From an uncultured Blautia sp. (GTDB lineage Bacteria; Bacillota; Clostridia; Lachnospirales; Lachnospiraceae): a stretch of DNA of 64,000 nucleotides. Both the position numbers and the translations under genes were made by a program. The stretch's first letter is position 1. Every line of letters begins with the position of its first letter. Of the stretch, positions 7,627 through 16,180 are shown one piece after another. The notes beneath the pieces are model-generated. The model did not search any database. It saw only the letters and a list, made by a program, of their open reading frames with translations, and had not been told where the DNA came from. The stretch is from the NCBI GenBank assembly GCA_934378195.1, contig CAKRPO010000005.1, forward strand, positions 1-64,000, read 5' to 3'.

Positions 7627-9027
7627 TCAGAAGATCAGATCTGCAAATCCGGTAGATACCAGGAATAAAACCAACATAACAACTGGTACAACATAGCGAA
7701 TCATAAAGCGATAAAGTCCGGCACGTTTGAAGCGCTCGCCGTTTCGTTCTACCTCGCCTACGATCCAGTCCGGGCCGATCACCCATCCGATCAGAATACT
7801 GGTCAGAAGTGAGATAAACGGCATCAGGAAGCTGTTGCTGATATAGTCCATAACATCCAGAAGCTGTCCCACAGAGCCGTTTGGAAGCTTCAGTTCAAAG
7901 TACAGTTTATTGTATCCGAGACAGATCAGTATGGCAGTGATCAGAGAGTAGATACCGACAGCACCACACATTTTTTTACGGGGTTTGTGGTAAAGTTCCA
8001 TGCAGTTTGCAACCAGAGTTTCCATAACAGAAACACAGGAAGTCAGTGCAGCAAATCCCATCATCAGGAAGAAGGCGATTGCTACCGGACGGCCAAGTAC
8101 ACCCATTGCATCAAAGACCTTTGGCAGTGAGATGAAGATAAGGCTTGGTCCGGAAGCCATACCGTCTGTGCCAAGAAATACAAATACAGCCGGGATGATC
8201 ATCATTCCTGCAAGGAATGCAACACCGGTGTCAAAAATTTCAATCTGGTTTGTTGCCTCGTTCAGATTAACTTCGTTTTTAACATAGGAACCGTAGGTGA
8301 TCATAATCCCCATGGAAACGCTTAAGGAAAAGAAAAGCTGGCTCATCGCATCCAGAAGGATTTCCAGGAAACGCTTTACAGTCAGTCCACTGAAATCAGG
8401 TTTTATATAAAAAGCAAGTCCCTGCAATCCAGTGCGGACAGTACCATCTGCATCAGTATGTGTCAGGGTCAGTGAAAAAATGGCAATGATCAGAATCAGA
8501 AGAATCAGCCCTGGCATGATGATTTTGGAAAATTGTTCAATTCCCTTTTCTACACCACGGTATACGATCCATGCGGTCAGCGCAAGAAAAACAAGCATAA
8601 ATACGATTGGTGCAATGTCTGATGTGATGAAAGAAGTAAAATATCCATTCGCTGCGGCGTCTTTTCCATCAGATATAATATAGGTAACAAAATATTTTGT
8701 GATCCATCCGCCGATGACAGAGTAATAAGTCATGATCAGTGTCGGTACAAGAAATGTCAGTTTGCCAAGAAACTTCCATTTCGGGCTAAGCGCTTCAAAA
8801 GCTTTCAGTGCATTTTTCTTTGTTTTTCGTCCGATTGCGACATCTGTTGTCAGCAGTACAAACCCGAAGGTCAGTACCAGAACCAGATAGACCAGCAGAA
8901 ACAGTCCGCCACCATCCTTGGCACAGAGATATGGAAATCTCCAGATGTTTCCCACACCGACGGCACTTCCGGCAGCCGCCAGAACGAAGCCGATCGATCC
9001 GGAAAAACTACTTCCTTTTTCTTTCAT
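7627..9027 (-). CDS. NSS-family Na+-dependent amino acid (solute) transporter
   Basis: 466 residues and about 11-12 transmembrane segments. The N-terminal signature SAVGVGNIWRFPYLCAKDGG is the sodium and substrate site of LeuT-like transporters (SNF, PF00209). Later hallmarks are SLSVSMGIMITYGSY and GFAALTSCVSVMETLV. The family imports amino acids or related amines with Na+. The start follows GAGGGG. It lies downstream of the YibE/F gene on the same strand with a weak hairpin between them. The substrate is not predictable; a second family member occurs at 38780-40249. Confidence 0.92.
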   Translation of the reverse strand: MKEKGSSFSGSIGFVLAAAGSAVGVGNIWRFPYLCAKDGGGLFLLVYLVLVLTFGFVLLTTDVAIGRKTKKNALKAFEALSPKWKFLGKLTFLVPTLIMTYYSVIGGWITKYFVTYIISDGKDAAANGYFTSFITSDIAPIVFMLVFLALTAWIVYRGVEKGIEQFSKIIMPGLILLILIIAIFSLTLTHTDADGTVRTGLQGLAFYIKPDFSGLTVKRFLEILLDAMSQLFFSLSVSMGIMITYGSYVKNEVNLNEATNQIEIFDTGVAFLAGMMIIPAVFVFLGTDGMASGPSLIFISLPKVFDAMGVLGRPVAIAFFLMMGFAALTSCVSVMETLVANCMELYHKPRKKMCGAVGIYSLITAILICLGYNKLYFELKLPNGSVGQLLDVMDYISNSFLMPFISLLTSILIGWVIGPDWIVGEVERNGERFKRAGLYRFMIRYVVPVVMLVLFLVSTGFADLIF

Positions 9028-9047
9028 TTTCGATTTTCCCCTCTACA

Positions 9048-9082
9048 TAAAGTTTAATTAAGGGCCAGAAAAATTCTGACCC
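9048..9082 (-). terminator. Hairpin between the YibE/F and NSS genes
   Basis: On the minus strand GGGTCAGAA pairs with TTCTGGCCC around three bases and is followed by TTAATTAAACTTT, a weak T tract. It probably ends part of the transcription of the YibE/F unit. Confidence 0.5.
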
Positions 9083-9163
9083 AGTAACTATATTTTAACG
9101 CCAATATTTATGTATGTAAATACCAGAAGTAGAGAGTTTTATATATAAAATATGGAAAAATAA

Positions 9164-10324
9164 TTATCTCTGCGAAGAAGCTCCATTTTTATGATACAGA
9201 ACCGTGCAGATTAAAACCGTCAGCGGAACGGAAAGCACGATACCGAAGCTTCCGGCAAGTCCCTGCATGATCGCGATGCCAATATTATTGGAATTGATAA
9301 TCTGCTGATAGGGAAGGTCGTAGGCATAATTCAGAAGAAGTGTACTGACGCTGCTTCCGGCGAATGCGAGGATCAGGGTATTGCTGTCTGTTCCCATCAT
9401 GTCCCTTCCGACACGCATGCCTGCTTTGAACAGTTCCTTTCGAGTCAGGGAAGCATTCTGTTTGTAGATCTCATCAATGGCACTGCTGATCGACATGGCG
9501 ACATCCATAACGGCTCCGAGACACGAGATCAGAAGTCCGGAGAAAAGAAGTCCGCCAACCTGGATACGGTTGGTATTCCAGAGAGTCATAAGTGTCTCGA
9601 TATCAGATACATTATAACCGGAGATGCCGGATGCTTTGCTGAAGCACCATGCGGAAAGACCGGCAAGAACAACACCTGCCAGTGTACCAAGTGTCGCTGC
9701 ACAGGTCTTTTTTGTAGCTCCACCGATGAGATACATGGTGACCAGTGTGGTAAGAAAACAGATAAATACAGCCGCCCAGAACGGTGAAAACCGCAGATAT
9801 ACAAGTGGAAGATAAACGAAGATCACACAGAAAAAAGTGAAGATCAATCCAAGACAGCCTTTGATTCCCTGCTTTCCCCCGATGACACATAATGCGAGAA
9901 GATAGAGAAGGGCAAAAATATAAATGACCCATTCGCGATCCTGAGAATAAACACTGGCAATTGTGGTTTCACCGGCAACGCTCTGCATAACGATAACTTT
10001 CATTCCGACTTTGCAGGCAGCACCGAAGAGATAACCGGAACTGCTGGTAATATCAAGTTTTTCCCCTTTTCGTGTTCCGGTGAGCATTTTTACACGCACT
10101 TTCTGCTCACCGACACGTGTTCCATTGGAAGCGAGGTTATCTTCGAGAATTTTTGTGACTTCTGCTTTTTCAAATGTCTGACCTGTCCGGACGACCAGTT
10201 CTGTTTTTTTAACCTGATTAAGCTTGAAGACAAAAACAGCGAACATACAGACAAATAGTAAATAAATAAGATACCGGACCACTTTTTTTCTGGAAAGTAG
10301 TCCGGTAAAACTGGTGTGAGTCAT
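9164..10324 (-). CDS. YibE/F-family membrane protein
   Basis: 386 residues. One N-terminal helix (about 18-37) is followed by an extracytoplasmic beta-rich part (about 40-125, with RTGQTFEKAEVTKILEDNL) and then seven or eight helices. MYLIGGATKKTCAATLGTL and SCLGAVMDVAMSISSAIDEI are the conserved YibE/F (PF07907) blocks. The role is unknown; Lactococcus and Clostridium relatives are annotated only as multitransmembrane proteins. It starts 15 bases after the phosphoesterase stop, so the two are an operon. Confidence 0.87.
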   Translation of the reverse strand: MTHTSFTGLLSRKKVVRYLIYLLFVCMFAVFVFKLNQVKKTELVVRTGQTFEKAEVTKILEDNLASNGTRVGEQKVRVKMLTGTRKGEKLDITSSSGYLFGAACKVGMKVIVMQSVAGETTIASVYSQDREWVIYIFALLYLLALCVIGGKQGIKGCLGLIFTFFCVIFVYLPLVYLRFSPFWAAVFICFLTTLVTMYLIGGATKKTCAATLGTLAGVVLAGLSAWCFSKASGISGYNVSDIETLMTLWNTNRIQVGGLLFSGLLISCLGAVMDVAMSISSAIDEIYKQNASLTRKELFKAGMRVGRDMMGTDSNTLILAFAGSSVSTLLLNYAYDLPYQQIINSNNIGIAIMQGLAGSFGIVLSVPLTVLICTVLYHKNGASSQR

Positions 10325-10339
10325 AGGATTTCAGAATCC

Positions 10340-11959
10340 TTAATTGGCAGAAGTATCGGATTCCGTTTCGGCAGCATCTGTGGTGTCGGCAGATGTGTCT
10401 GTACCGGATTTCTGGATTGTAAAGGTATCGTCAATAGCTTCTGCTTTACCGTCATCGGTGATCTGGTATGTATCAATAGAGAAAGAATCAGCAGTCATTG
10501 TGATTACGGAGTAGCTTGGAAGCCAGTTCTGACTGCGGGCTGCGATGTAATCTTGCTGGGTGGAAAGCAGCTCATAATATTTAGAACCGGAGGCGGAGTT
10601 GGCTGTCATATAAAGGATTCCCTGCGGATCTGTGACAGTATTGCCGTCTACGTCCTCAATTGTGTAGCAGTTGTTATCTTCATGGAATGCATCCAGAGCA
10701 GCCTGTGCGTCAGTATCGCCTTCTTCCGGAGCAAGAGTAATCTGATCACCGGTATCTACATTTGTCGCATGATCCCAGTCATAGTCTGTTCCATCTGCAT
10801 TTAAACTGAATTCATATTTTCCGTGTGTCTGACCATCACCATAGAGCATTTTGGAACGGCTGTAAGTATGATCGTGTCCCTGAAGAACAACGTCGATATC
10901 GTTTGCATCGAATACAGGAGTAAGCTGAGTACGAAGAATCATACCATCTGTATCAGAATGGTCAAGACCGGAACCGTAAATATCCTGATGGATGGTTACG
11001 ATACGCCATTTTGCATCCGGATAAGCTTTGACAGCTTCTTCGATGGTGTTCTGATGTTCTGCCACATTGTAGTTGTTTGTATTCAGAACAATAAAAAGTC
11101 CTTCGCCGTAGCTATAGTAGTAGTCACCGCCGGCAGCAGTTTTACCATTTTCGGTATTATTCGGGTTATTGAAATGATAGAAATAATCAGGATTCAGGGA
11201 ATCGTGGTTACCAATCGTTGTTGCCACCGGAAGAGATTTCAGAGCATCTGCACTCAGATAGGAAGCATACTCTTCTTCTTTTGCCTCACCGGTTTTGTTT
11301 ACCTGATCACCTGCGGAGATAACAAAGTTTACATCCGGGTTTTCGGAAAGAGCAGTGTTGAGTGTACGATTCCAGGAAAAACCATCGTTTTCAGCAGCAG
11401 TATTGGCAGCACCGGATTCGTTTGTCAGTTCTGCACCGTTCTGAGTCTGGCCTTTGGAAGCACCAATCTGTGGGTCTCCGACATAGAGCATTTTTACAGT
11501 ATCTGTTTTCTGAGTTTTATATTCACATACGTCTGTCTGCTGGCCATTTTTTTCTACTGTATAATAGTAGGTTGTTTCAGGTTCAAGGCCGGTTACAGTT
11601 ACGTGGTTATATTCATAGGCTTTGTCACCGGTAAGTTCCTGATCCACATCACCGGCAGTACCTTCAAAGGTTTCAAGATTATCTTTGTCAGTTCCAAAAT
11701 GTACAACAGGAGTAGCATCGCTGTCACCTTTTTCGCTGTACCATGCAAAGTTGAGCTGTGTATCATCAGCACCTGGAGTAAGAGAAACTTTTGTAAAATC
11801 AGCGGCTGTATCTGCCCAGTTTGCATCCCAGTCAGACCATCCGGAATCAGCACCGGTAACACTGCTGTCTGTGTAGTGATCAGTAGAAGCATAGACAGTA
11901 GGACATACAGTTGCAATGGAGCAGAGAGTTAAAAAACCGACGATTAATTTTCTTTTCAT
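10340..11959 (-). CDS. Secreted purple-acid-phosphatase-like metallophosphoesterase
   Basis: 539 residues. A signal peptide (about 1-24, ending VYAS) is followed by a fibronectin-like domain (about 45-145, with WYSEKGDSDATPVVHFG and HVTVTGLEPETTYYYTVE), as in purple acid phosphatases. The calcineurin-type domain has YVGDPQIG, VISAGDQVN, IGNHDS, VTIHQDIYGSG and LQGHDHTYSRS, which together supply the two-metal site. The C-terminal 40 residues are Thr/Ser/Asp/Ala-rich and look like a flexible tail without LPXTG. The likely role is hydrolysis of extracellular phosphate esters or cell-surface polymers. AAAGGAG lies upstream. The leader contains a MITE. Confidence 0.9.
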   Translation of the reverse strand: MKRKLIVGFLTLCSIATVCPTVYASTDHYTDSSVTGADSGWSDWDANWADTAADFTKVSLTPGADDTQLNFAWYSEKGDSDATPVVHFGTDKDNLETFEGTAGDVDQELTGDKAYEYNHVTVTGLEPETTYYYTVEKNGQQTDVCEYKTQKTDTVKMLYVGDPQIGASKGQTQNGAELTNESGAANTAAENDGFSWNRTLNTALSENPDVNFVISAGDQVNKTGEAKEEEYASYLSADALKSLPVATTIGNHDSLNPDYFYHFNNPNNTENGKTAAGGDYYYSYGEGLFIVLNTNNYNVAEHQNTIEEAVKAYPDAKWRIVTIHQDIYGSGLDHSDTDGMILRTQLTPVFDANDIDVVLQGHDHTYSRSKMLYGDGQTHGKYEFSLNADGTDYDWDHATNVDTGDQITLAPEEGDTDAQAALDAFHEDNNCYTIEDVDGNTVTDPQGILYMTANSASGSKYYELLSTQQDYIAARSQNWLPSYSVITMTADSFSIDTYQITDDGKAEAIDDTFTIQKSGTDTSADTTDAAETESDTSAN

Positions 11960-12001
11960 AATAATATAAACTCCTTTGATTAAGAAAAATATAGTAGTAA
12001 G

Positions 12002-12161
12002 TAGAACTGATTAATGTTCACAGGTAGTATCCCGCGAGGCGTTTTGCCATGAATAATGGCAAAATCCCGAGACATACAGGGCAAAATCCCATCACCGTAG
12101 GTGATTTGGAATGGATTTTGACCAAGTTGCTGTGAACGGAGTGAACAGTAACTAGAACTGA
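12002..12161. mobile_element. 142-bp MITE-like element with 9-bp target duplication
   Basis: The nine bases TAGAACTGA occur directly repeated at 12002-12010 and 12153-12161. Between them the element starts TTAATGTTCAC and ends GTGAACAGTAAC, a terminal inverted repeat with one mismatch. The interior is two hairpins: TTTTGCCAT / ATGGCAAAA near 12041-12064 and CAAAATCC...GGATTTTG around ATCACC/GGTGAT near 12082-12120. There is no ORF. The last 24 bases are found identically at 30878-30901. The element lies in the long leader of the phosphoesterase gene. Confidence 0.8.
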
Positions 12162-12205
12162 AAGAATATACAGGCCTGATTGTTTGTCCTCAGTTGACGA
12201 GGTGA

Positions 12206-12234
12206 AGTATAACACTGCAATTTTCAGAAAACAA
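12206..12234 (-). promoter_or_regulatory. Putative promoter of the phosphoesterase-YibE/F operon
   Basis: On the minus strand TTGTTT (12234-12229) is 17 bases from TATACT (12211-12206). Transcription would start near 12200 and give a leader of about 240 nt that includes the whole MITE. The remaining stretch to 12416 contains nothing else recognised apart from a weak GATAAT -10 for the next gene. Confidence 0.45.
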
Positions 12235-12416
12235 TAGCATTTACGGAGGTTTGATAGACATTTTACGGAAACTTAAAAATGCTTCATGTTACACGATTTT
12301 TGGTGCTGTTTGGTTTGGTATTTTGTGAATTTCGTGAATAGGAAAATATGCTGTGGGATGTTATGATAATAGACGCAAAAATAACAGACATAATATAGAA
12401 GGAAAGATGAATATTC

Positions 12417-12824
12417 ATGAAAAAAAATTCAAAAATTTTAGTACTGGTTCTTGCAGTTGCAGTTATATCAGGTTGTGCAGCGAATATGCAGAATCAGGAG
12501 GTCGTTGAGGCATATAACATCGAGGCATCCTATATTACGATCAAAAACAGCACAGCATTTACACTGGAAAATGTTCACGTAATCTATAACGGGGACAAAG
12601 AGATTGAAGCCGGAGACATCCGTACCAGCAGTTCAGAAACGGCAGAAATCCTTTTGGATGACAGACGGATCACAGAGGTAAAGGTTACAGGAGAAATCTT
12701 TAATGGAAAGAAATTCTTCGGTACATTCAGTGGAATCGTAAACAATGATACACTCATTACCGTAGACATGGATGAGGATTTTTTCCTGTTTGTGACATCC
12801 AATATTGATGATTTTGATTATTGA
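12417..12824 (+). CDS. Small lipoprotein of unknown function
   Basis: 135 residues. The signal peptide MKKNSKILVLVLAVAVISGC carries a proper lipobox with the cysteine at residue 20, so it should be lipid-anchored on the outer face of the membrane. The rest is alternating beta-strand sequence (SYITIKNSTAFTLENVHVIY, then VKVTGEIFNGKKFFGTFSG), compatible with a single small beta-sandwich. No family was recognised. GAAGGAAAG is upstream. It is monocistronic, with its own terminator. Confidence 0.75.
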   Translation: MKKNSKILVLVLAVAVISGCAANMQNQEVVEAYNIEASYITIKNSTAFTLENVHVIYNGDKEIEAGDIRTSSSETAEILLDDRRITEVKVTGEIFNGKKFFGTFSGIVNNDTLITVDMDEDFFLFVTSNIDDFDY

Positions 12825-12836
12825 TTCAGCCAGGAG

Positions 12837-12881
12837 AAGCACAGAAATGAAAGGTAAAAGTTTCATTTTCTGTGCTTTTTT
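12837..12881 (+). terminator. Terminator of the lipoprotein gene
   Basis: AAGCACAGAAATGAAA (12837-12852) pairs with TTTCATTTTCTGTGCTT (12861-12877) with a one-base bulge, followed by a T run. Confidence 0.85.
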
Positions 12882-12952
12882 GTGTAAGGATGTATTGGAA
12901 AGAAATTGGATCTATGATATGGTAAAAAAAAAGAATCACGAGGAAACCTGAT

Positions 12953-13657
12953 ATGAACAACAAGATAAAAGTCCTCTTCCTGGATATAGATAACACGCTT
13001 CTGGACTTTGATGCCGCAGCAGCATGGAGCATGGAACAGTGTTTTCTGAAAGCAGGGTTGAAATACAGACCGGAAATGTTCGCTGTTTTTACAGAAGAAA
13101 ATAATAAAATCTGGCAGCGCATCGAGAGCAAAGAACTGACAATAGATGATTTGTTTTATGTGCGCTGGCAGGCAATCCTTGGACGATTGGGTCTGACTGC
13201 TGACGGAGTTGAAATGGAAAAAGAATTCCGTATACTTCTCAACTCAAGCGCTGTACCGGTTGATGGGGCAGAAGAAATTCTTACATATTTAAAAGAGAAA
13301 GATTACTGTCTGTGTGCGGCAAGCAACGGACCATATGGCCAGCAGATTAACCGCCTGAAAAAGGCAGATATGCTGAAATATTTTGCACACTGTTTTGTTT
13401 CCGAAAAAGTAGGGGCAGACAAGCCGGGCAAACAGTTCTTTGACGGCTGCATGAAAGAACTTCCGGGAGTACGGCCGGAAGAATGTATGATGATCGGAGA
13501 TTCCCTGACCGCAGATATTACTGGAGGCAGGGCTTATGGAATGTCCACATGCTGGTATGTGCCTTCTGTGGAAAAATACAATGAAAAAAAAGCCAAAAGT
13601 GGAAAACCAGCGGATTACATCATTCATGATTTACTGGAATTAAAGAAAATTCTGTAG
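12953..13657 (+). CDS. yjjG: HAD-family nucleotidase, YjjG type
   Basis: 234 residues. HAD motif I is LFLDIDNTLLDFD at the N-terminus, motif II is CAASNG, the lysine is in VSEKVGADKPGKQFFD, and motif IV is MIGDSLTADITGG. The cap type and spacing fit the YjjG noncanonical pyrimidine nucleotidase subfamily, which dephosphorylates nucleoside monophosphates such as dUMP and damaged pyrimidine nucleotides. ACGAGGA is 7-9 bases before the ATG. It is flanked on the right by a short palindromic repeat and then a MATE gene; no obvious operon. Confidence 0.85.
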   Translation: MNNKIKVLFLDIDNTLLDFDAAAAWSMEQCFLKAGLKYRPEMFAVFTEENNKIWQRIESKELTIDDLFYVRWQAILGRLGLTADGVEMEKEFRILLNSSAVPVDGAEEILTYLKEKDYCLCAASNGPYGQQINRLKKADMLKYFAHCFVSEKVGADKPGKQFFDGCMKELPGVRPEECMMIGDSLTADITGGRAYGMSTCWYVPSVEKYNEKKAKSGKPADYIIHDLLELKKIL

Positions 13658-13697
13658 TAGTTCAAATTGACATGAGAGCGCTGGGAGACTTATAATT

Positions 13698-13756
13698 TAT
13701 CTCAGTCGACTTGAACCCAGTCGAAAAGACTTCCACCTCTTTCAGGTGGTGAGTAA
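13698..13756. repeat. Short palindromic intergenic repeat
   Basis: This contains CTCAGTCGA and a second CAGTCGA, then TTCCACCT / AGGTGGTGA forming a 6-bp stem. A related but decayed version (CTCAGTCGA, ATTCCCACCT) occurs near 968-1000. The repeat ends just before the ribosome site of the second MATE gene and could affect its leader. Confidence 0.45.
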
Positions 13757-13787
13757 ATGAAAGAATTACATATAGAAGGTGAAAAAA

Positions 13788-15152
13788 ATGTCAACATCTA
13801 TGACAAAGGGCAGCCCGCTGAAACTGATGCTTCAGTTTGCACTGCCGCTGTTGATGGGGAATCTCCTTCAGCAAACTTATAATATTATTGACGCGGCAAT
13901 CGTAGGTCAGATCCTTGGTGCTGATGCGCTTGCAAGTGTTGGATCGAGCAGCAGCGTACAGTTTCTGGTCTTAGGCTTCTGTATTGGATGCTGTGCCGGC
14001 TTTGGCGTTCCGGTTGCCAGATATTTTGGCGCTGGGGATCATCGTACTATGCGAAATTACATATTTAATGGTGCGGTACTCACAGCAATTATTGCGGCAA
14101 TCCTTATGATTGCCTGTTCGTTATTCTGTGGACAGATCCTGCATCTGCTTTCTGTTCCGGATGATATTTTTGGAAATGCGTATGCATATCTGATCGTTAT
14201 TTTTATCGGAATACCATTTACACTGCTGTACAATTATCTGTCCAGCATTCTGCGTTCTGTAGGCGATAGCCGGACACCTTTCCTGTTCCTGGGGTTTTCA
14301 GCGGTCCTGAATATTTTTCTGGATCTGTTCTGTATTATCGTTTTGAAATGGGGCTGCATGGGAGCTGCGATCGCAACGATCACAGCACAGGCAATCAGTG
14401 GAATTCTCTGTTTCTTTTACATAAGAGGGAAGATGCAGCTTCTTCGCCTGGAGAAAGAAAACATGATCATACAAAAGAATGCTGTAGGGGAACTTCTGGG
14501 CATGGGACTTCCGATGGGATTGCAGTTCTCGATCACAGCAATCGGGAGTATGGTCATGCAGGCGGCGAACAATGGACTTGGAAGCATTTATGTTTCTGCT
14601 TTTACAGCGGCTATGCGTATTAAGCAGTTCCTTCTGTGTCCGTTTGATGCGATTGGAACAGCGGCATCTGTATTCTGCAGCCAGAATCTTGGTGCGCGTC
14701 AGGCAGACAGGATTAAAAAAGGTGCACTTGAGGCAACGATCGCAGGCTGCATTTATGGTTTTAGTGCCGGTCTGATACTGATTTTTTTCGGAAGACCACT
14801 TTCAATGATTTTCCTGAGCAAAAATGCGACCGCAGTTCTGGATGCATCTGCAAAATATCTGCGCTGTCTGGGATTCTTCTTCGGAATTCTTGGAATCCTC
14901 AATGTGTGCAGAATGGTGACGCAGGGGCTGGGATATTCCGGAAGAGCTATTTTCTCAGGTGTTATGGAAATGATCGGACGAGTAATTGTAAGTGTTGGAT
15001 TTGTAGGAACTTTGGGTTATACAGCAATCTGTTTTGCAGATCAGGCTGCATGGATAGCGGCCAGTTGCTATATTGGACCGACCTGCATCTGGTGTATCCG
15101 CCGTTCCATTAAATTACTGGAAGGAAAACAGGCACAAAATCCTGAAAAATAA
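13788..15152 (+). CDS. MATE-family efflux transporter
   Basis: 454 residues, about 12 transmembrane segments. The start MSTSMTKGSPLKLMLQFALP, NLLQQTYNIIDAAIVGQILG and the later SQNLGARQADRIKKGA identify a MATE protein (two MatE repeats) of the NorM/DinF-like branch common in Clostridia. ATG 13788 is preferred over the GTG nine bases earlier because AGAAGGTG lies 6 bases in front. It differs clearly from the other MATE at 4561-5898. An SseB-like gene begins 13 bases after its stop and is probably co-transcribed. Confidence 0.9.
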   Translation: MSTSMTKGSPLKLMLQFALPLLMGNLLQQTYNIIDAAIVGQILGADALASVGSSSSVQFLVLGFCIGCCAGFGVPVARYFGAGDHRTMRNYIFNGAVLTAIIAAILMIACSLFCGQILHLLSVPDDIFGNAYAYLIVIFIGIPFTLLYNYLSSILRSVGDSRTPFLFLGFSAVLNIFLDLFCIIVLKWGCMGAAIATITAQAISGILCFFYIRGKMQLLRLEKENMIIQKNAVGELLGMGLPMGLQFSITAIGSMVMQAANNGLGSIYVSAFTAAMRIKQFLLCPFDAIGTAASVFCSQNLGARQADRIKKGALEATIAGCIYGFSAGLILIFFGRPLSMIFLSKNATAVLDASAKYLRCLGFFFGILGILNVCRMVTQGLGYSGRAIFSGVMEMIGRVIVSVGFVGTLGYTAICFADQAAWIAASCYIGPTCIWCIRRSIKLLEGKQAQNPEK

Positions 15153-15165
15153 ATAAGGAGTAGAT

Positions 15166-15594
15166 ATGATCATGAAAGATTACAAAGCAGATAAGGGACT
15201 TCAGGGCAATGATAAAATAGAAAAAGCAATCGCCGGGCTTCAAAAAGAAACTACACAGGAGATGCTGGCGCATACACTTACCGTTATCCGCAGACGCATG
15301 AAAGATGCGGGTCAGTTTATCATTGCTGTAGAACCACCCAGTGGTGACGGTCAGCTTCGCCTGGAAGCAGTCAGAACAGAAGATGGTAAGAACTGGTGGG
15401 CTGCATTTACCAGTTTTGAAGAGGAACTGAAAGGTGGCGGAAGCGTCAAATCAACGTTTTTGACGGATATCGACAAATTATTTGAACTGACTCTTCAGAC
15501 CGATGAGATTGAAGGTGTGATTCTCAATCCATGGAACCGTACCATTATGTTGGATAAATATCTGATTGAGATTATTTTGGGAAAAACTGCATAA
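15166..15594 (+). CDS. SseB-like N-terminal domain protein
   Basis: 142 residues. The stretch FIIAVEPPSGDGQLRLEAVR, then WWAAFTSFEEE and the end EGVILNPWNRTIMLDKYLIE, resembles the SseB N-terminal domain (PF07179), where a conserved region ends with a buried Leu/Asn-Pro-turn. The function of these proteins in Firmicutes is unknown. AAGGAG at 15155-15160 fits the start at 15166; ATG 15172 is an alternative. It sits between the MATE gene and the ferritin-like gene. Confidence 0.65.
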   Translation: MIMKDYKADKGLQGNDKIEKAIAGLQKETTQEMLAHTLTVIRRRMKDAGQFIIAVEPPSGDGQLRLEAVRTEDGKNWWAAFTSFEEELKGGGSVKSTFLTDIDKLFELTLQTDEIEGVILNPWNRTIMLDKYLIEIILGKTA

Positions 15595-15655
15595 ATTTTT
15601 CTGTATGACAGATACTATCATCGTATTCCAAAATGAAAGAGAGGAAGCAGGTACG

Positions 15656-16114
15656 ATGATATTAAAAGAAAAAGAACGCACAACGATTGAAGATTTACAG
15701 ACACAGGAAAAAAGCTGCATTGAGAAATACGGAAGATATGCACAGCAGGCAAAAGATCCTGAGCTGAAAAATCTTTTTCAGACTTTACAGCAAAAAGAAC
15801 GTGAACATTATGATTCCCTTGACCGTGTGCTGAGAGGAGAAGTTCCGCAGTGCAACTGTAATGACAGTGATGGACGAGATTATCAGCCAAAGGCAACTTA
15901 CACAGCAATGAGTTCACCGGAGGATAAACAGCAGGACTCATTTCTTGCAACAGATTGTATTGCAACAGAAAAGCTGGTGTCAGGAGAATATAACTCAGAA
16001 GTATTTGCTTTTGGCGACAGCGGCGTGCGCAAATTGCTTGCAGATATTCAGGTAGAAGAGCAGAATCACGCAGAAATGTTATATAAATACAAAATGGCCA
16101 ATAATATGGCATAA
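15656..16114 (+). CDS. Ferritin-like / spore coat F-like helical protein
   Basis: 152 residues, highly helical. Two EKxxIEKYxxYAxxAxDPELxxLF-like helices (about 10-60) and the C-terminal QVEEQNHAEMLYKYK provide Glu and His spaced as in ferritin-like bundles, and the layout matches coat F-type proteins. The middle has a Cys pair (QCNCND). ATG 15656 is favoured because GAGAGGAAG lies upstream; the in-frame stretch before it is poor. The likely role is stress- or spore-associated, but sporulation genes are not seen here. Confidence 0.6.
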   Translation: MILKEKERTTIEDLQTQEKSCIEKYGRYAQQAKDPELKNLFQTLQQKEREHYDSLDRVLRGEVPQCNCNDSDGRDYQPKATYTAMSSPEDKQQDSFLATDCIATEKLVSGEYNSEVFAFGDSGVRKLLADIQVEEQNHAEMLYKYKMANNMA

Positions 16115-16158
16115 AAAAGAGAGACTATGGCTCAAAGCAATGAGTCATAGTCTCTTTT
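16115..16158. terminator. Bidirectional terminator
   Basis: An 18-19-bp stem (AGAGACTATGGCTCA / TGAGTCATAGTCTCT) has A runs on the left and Ts on the right, so it can work for both the ferritin-like gene and the convergent aldo/keto reductase. Confidence 0.85.
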
Positions 16159-16180
16159 GACGTATGGAAATTGTAAAAAA

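Noticed and set aside
10823..11932. A 369-codon plus-strand ORF opposite the metallophosphoesterase
   Set aside because: It is fully antisense to a well-supported gene with clear catalytic motifs, has low-complexity I/F/C/V composition, and no convincing RBS.
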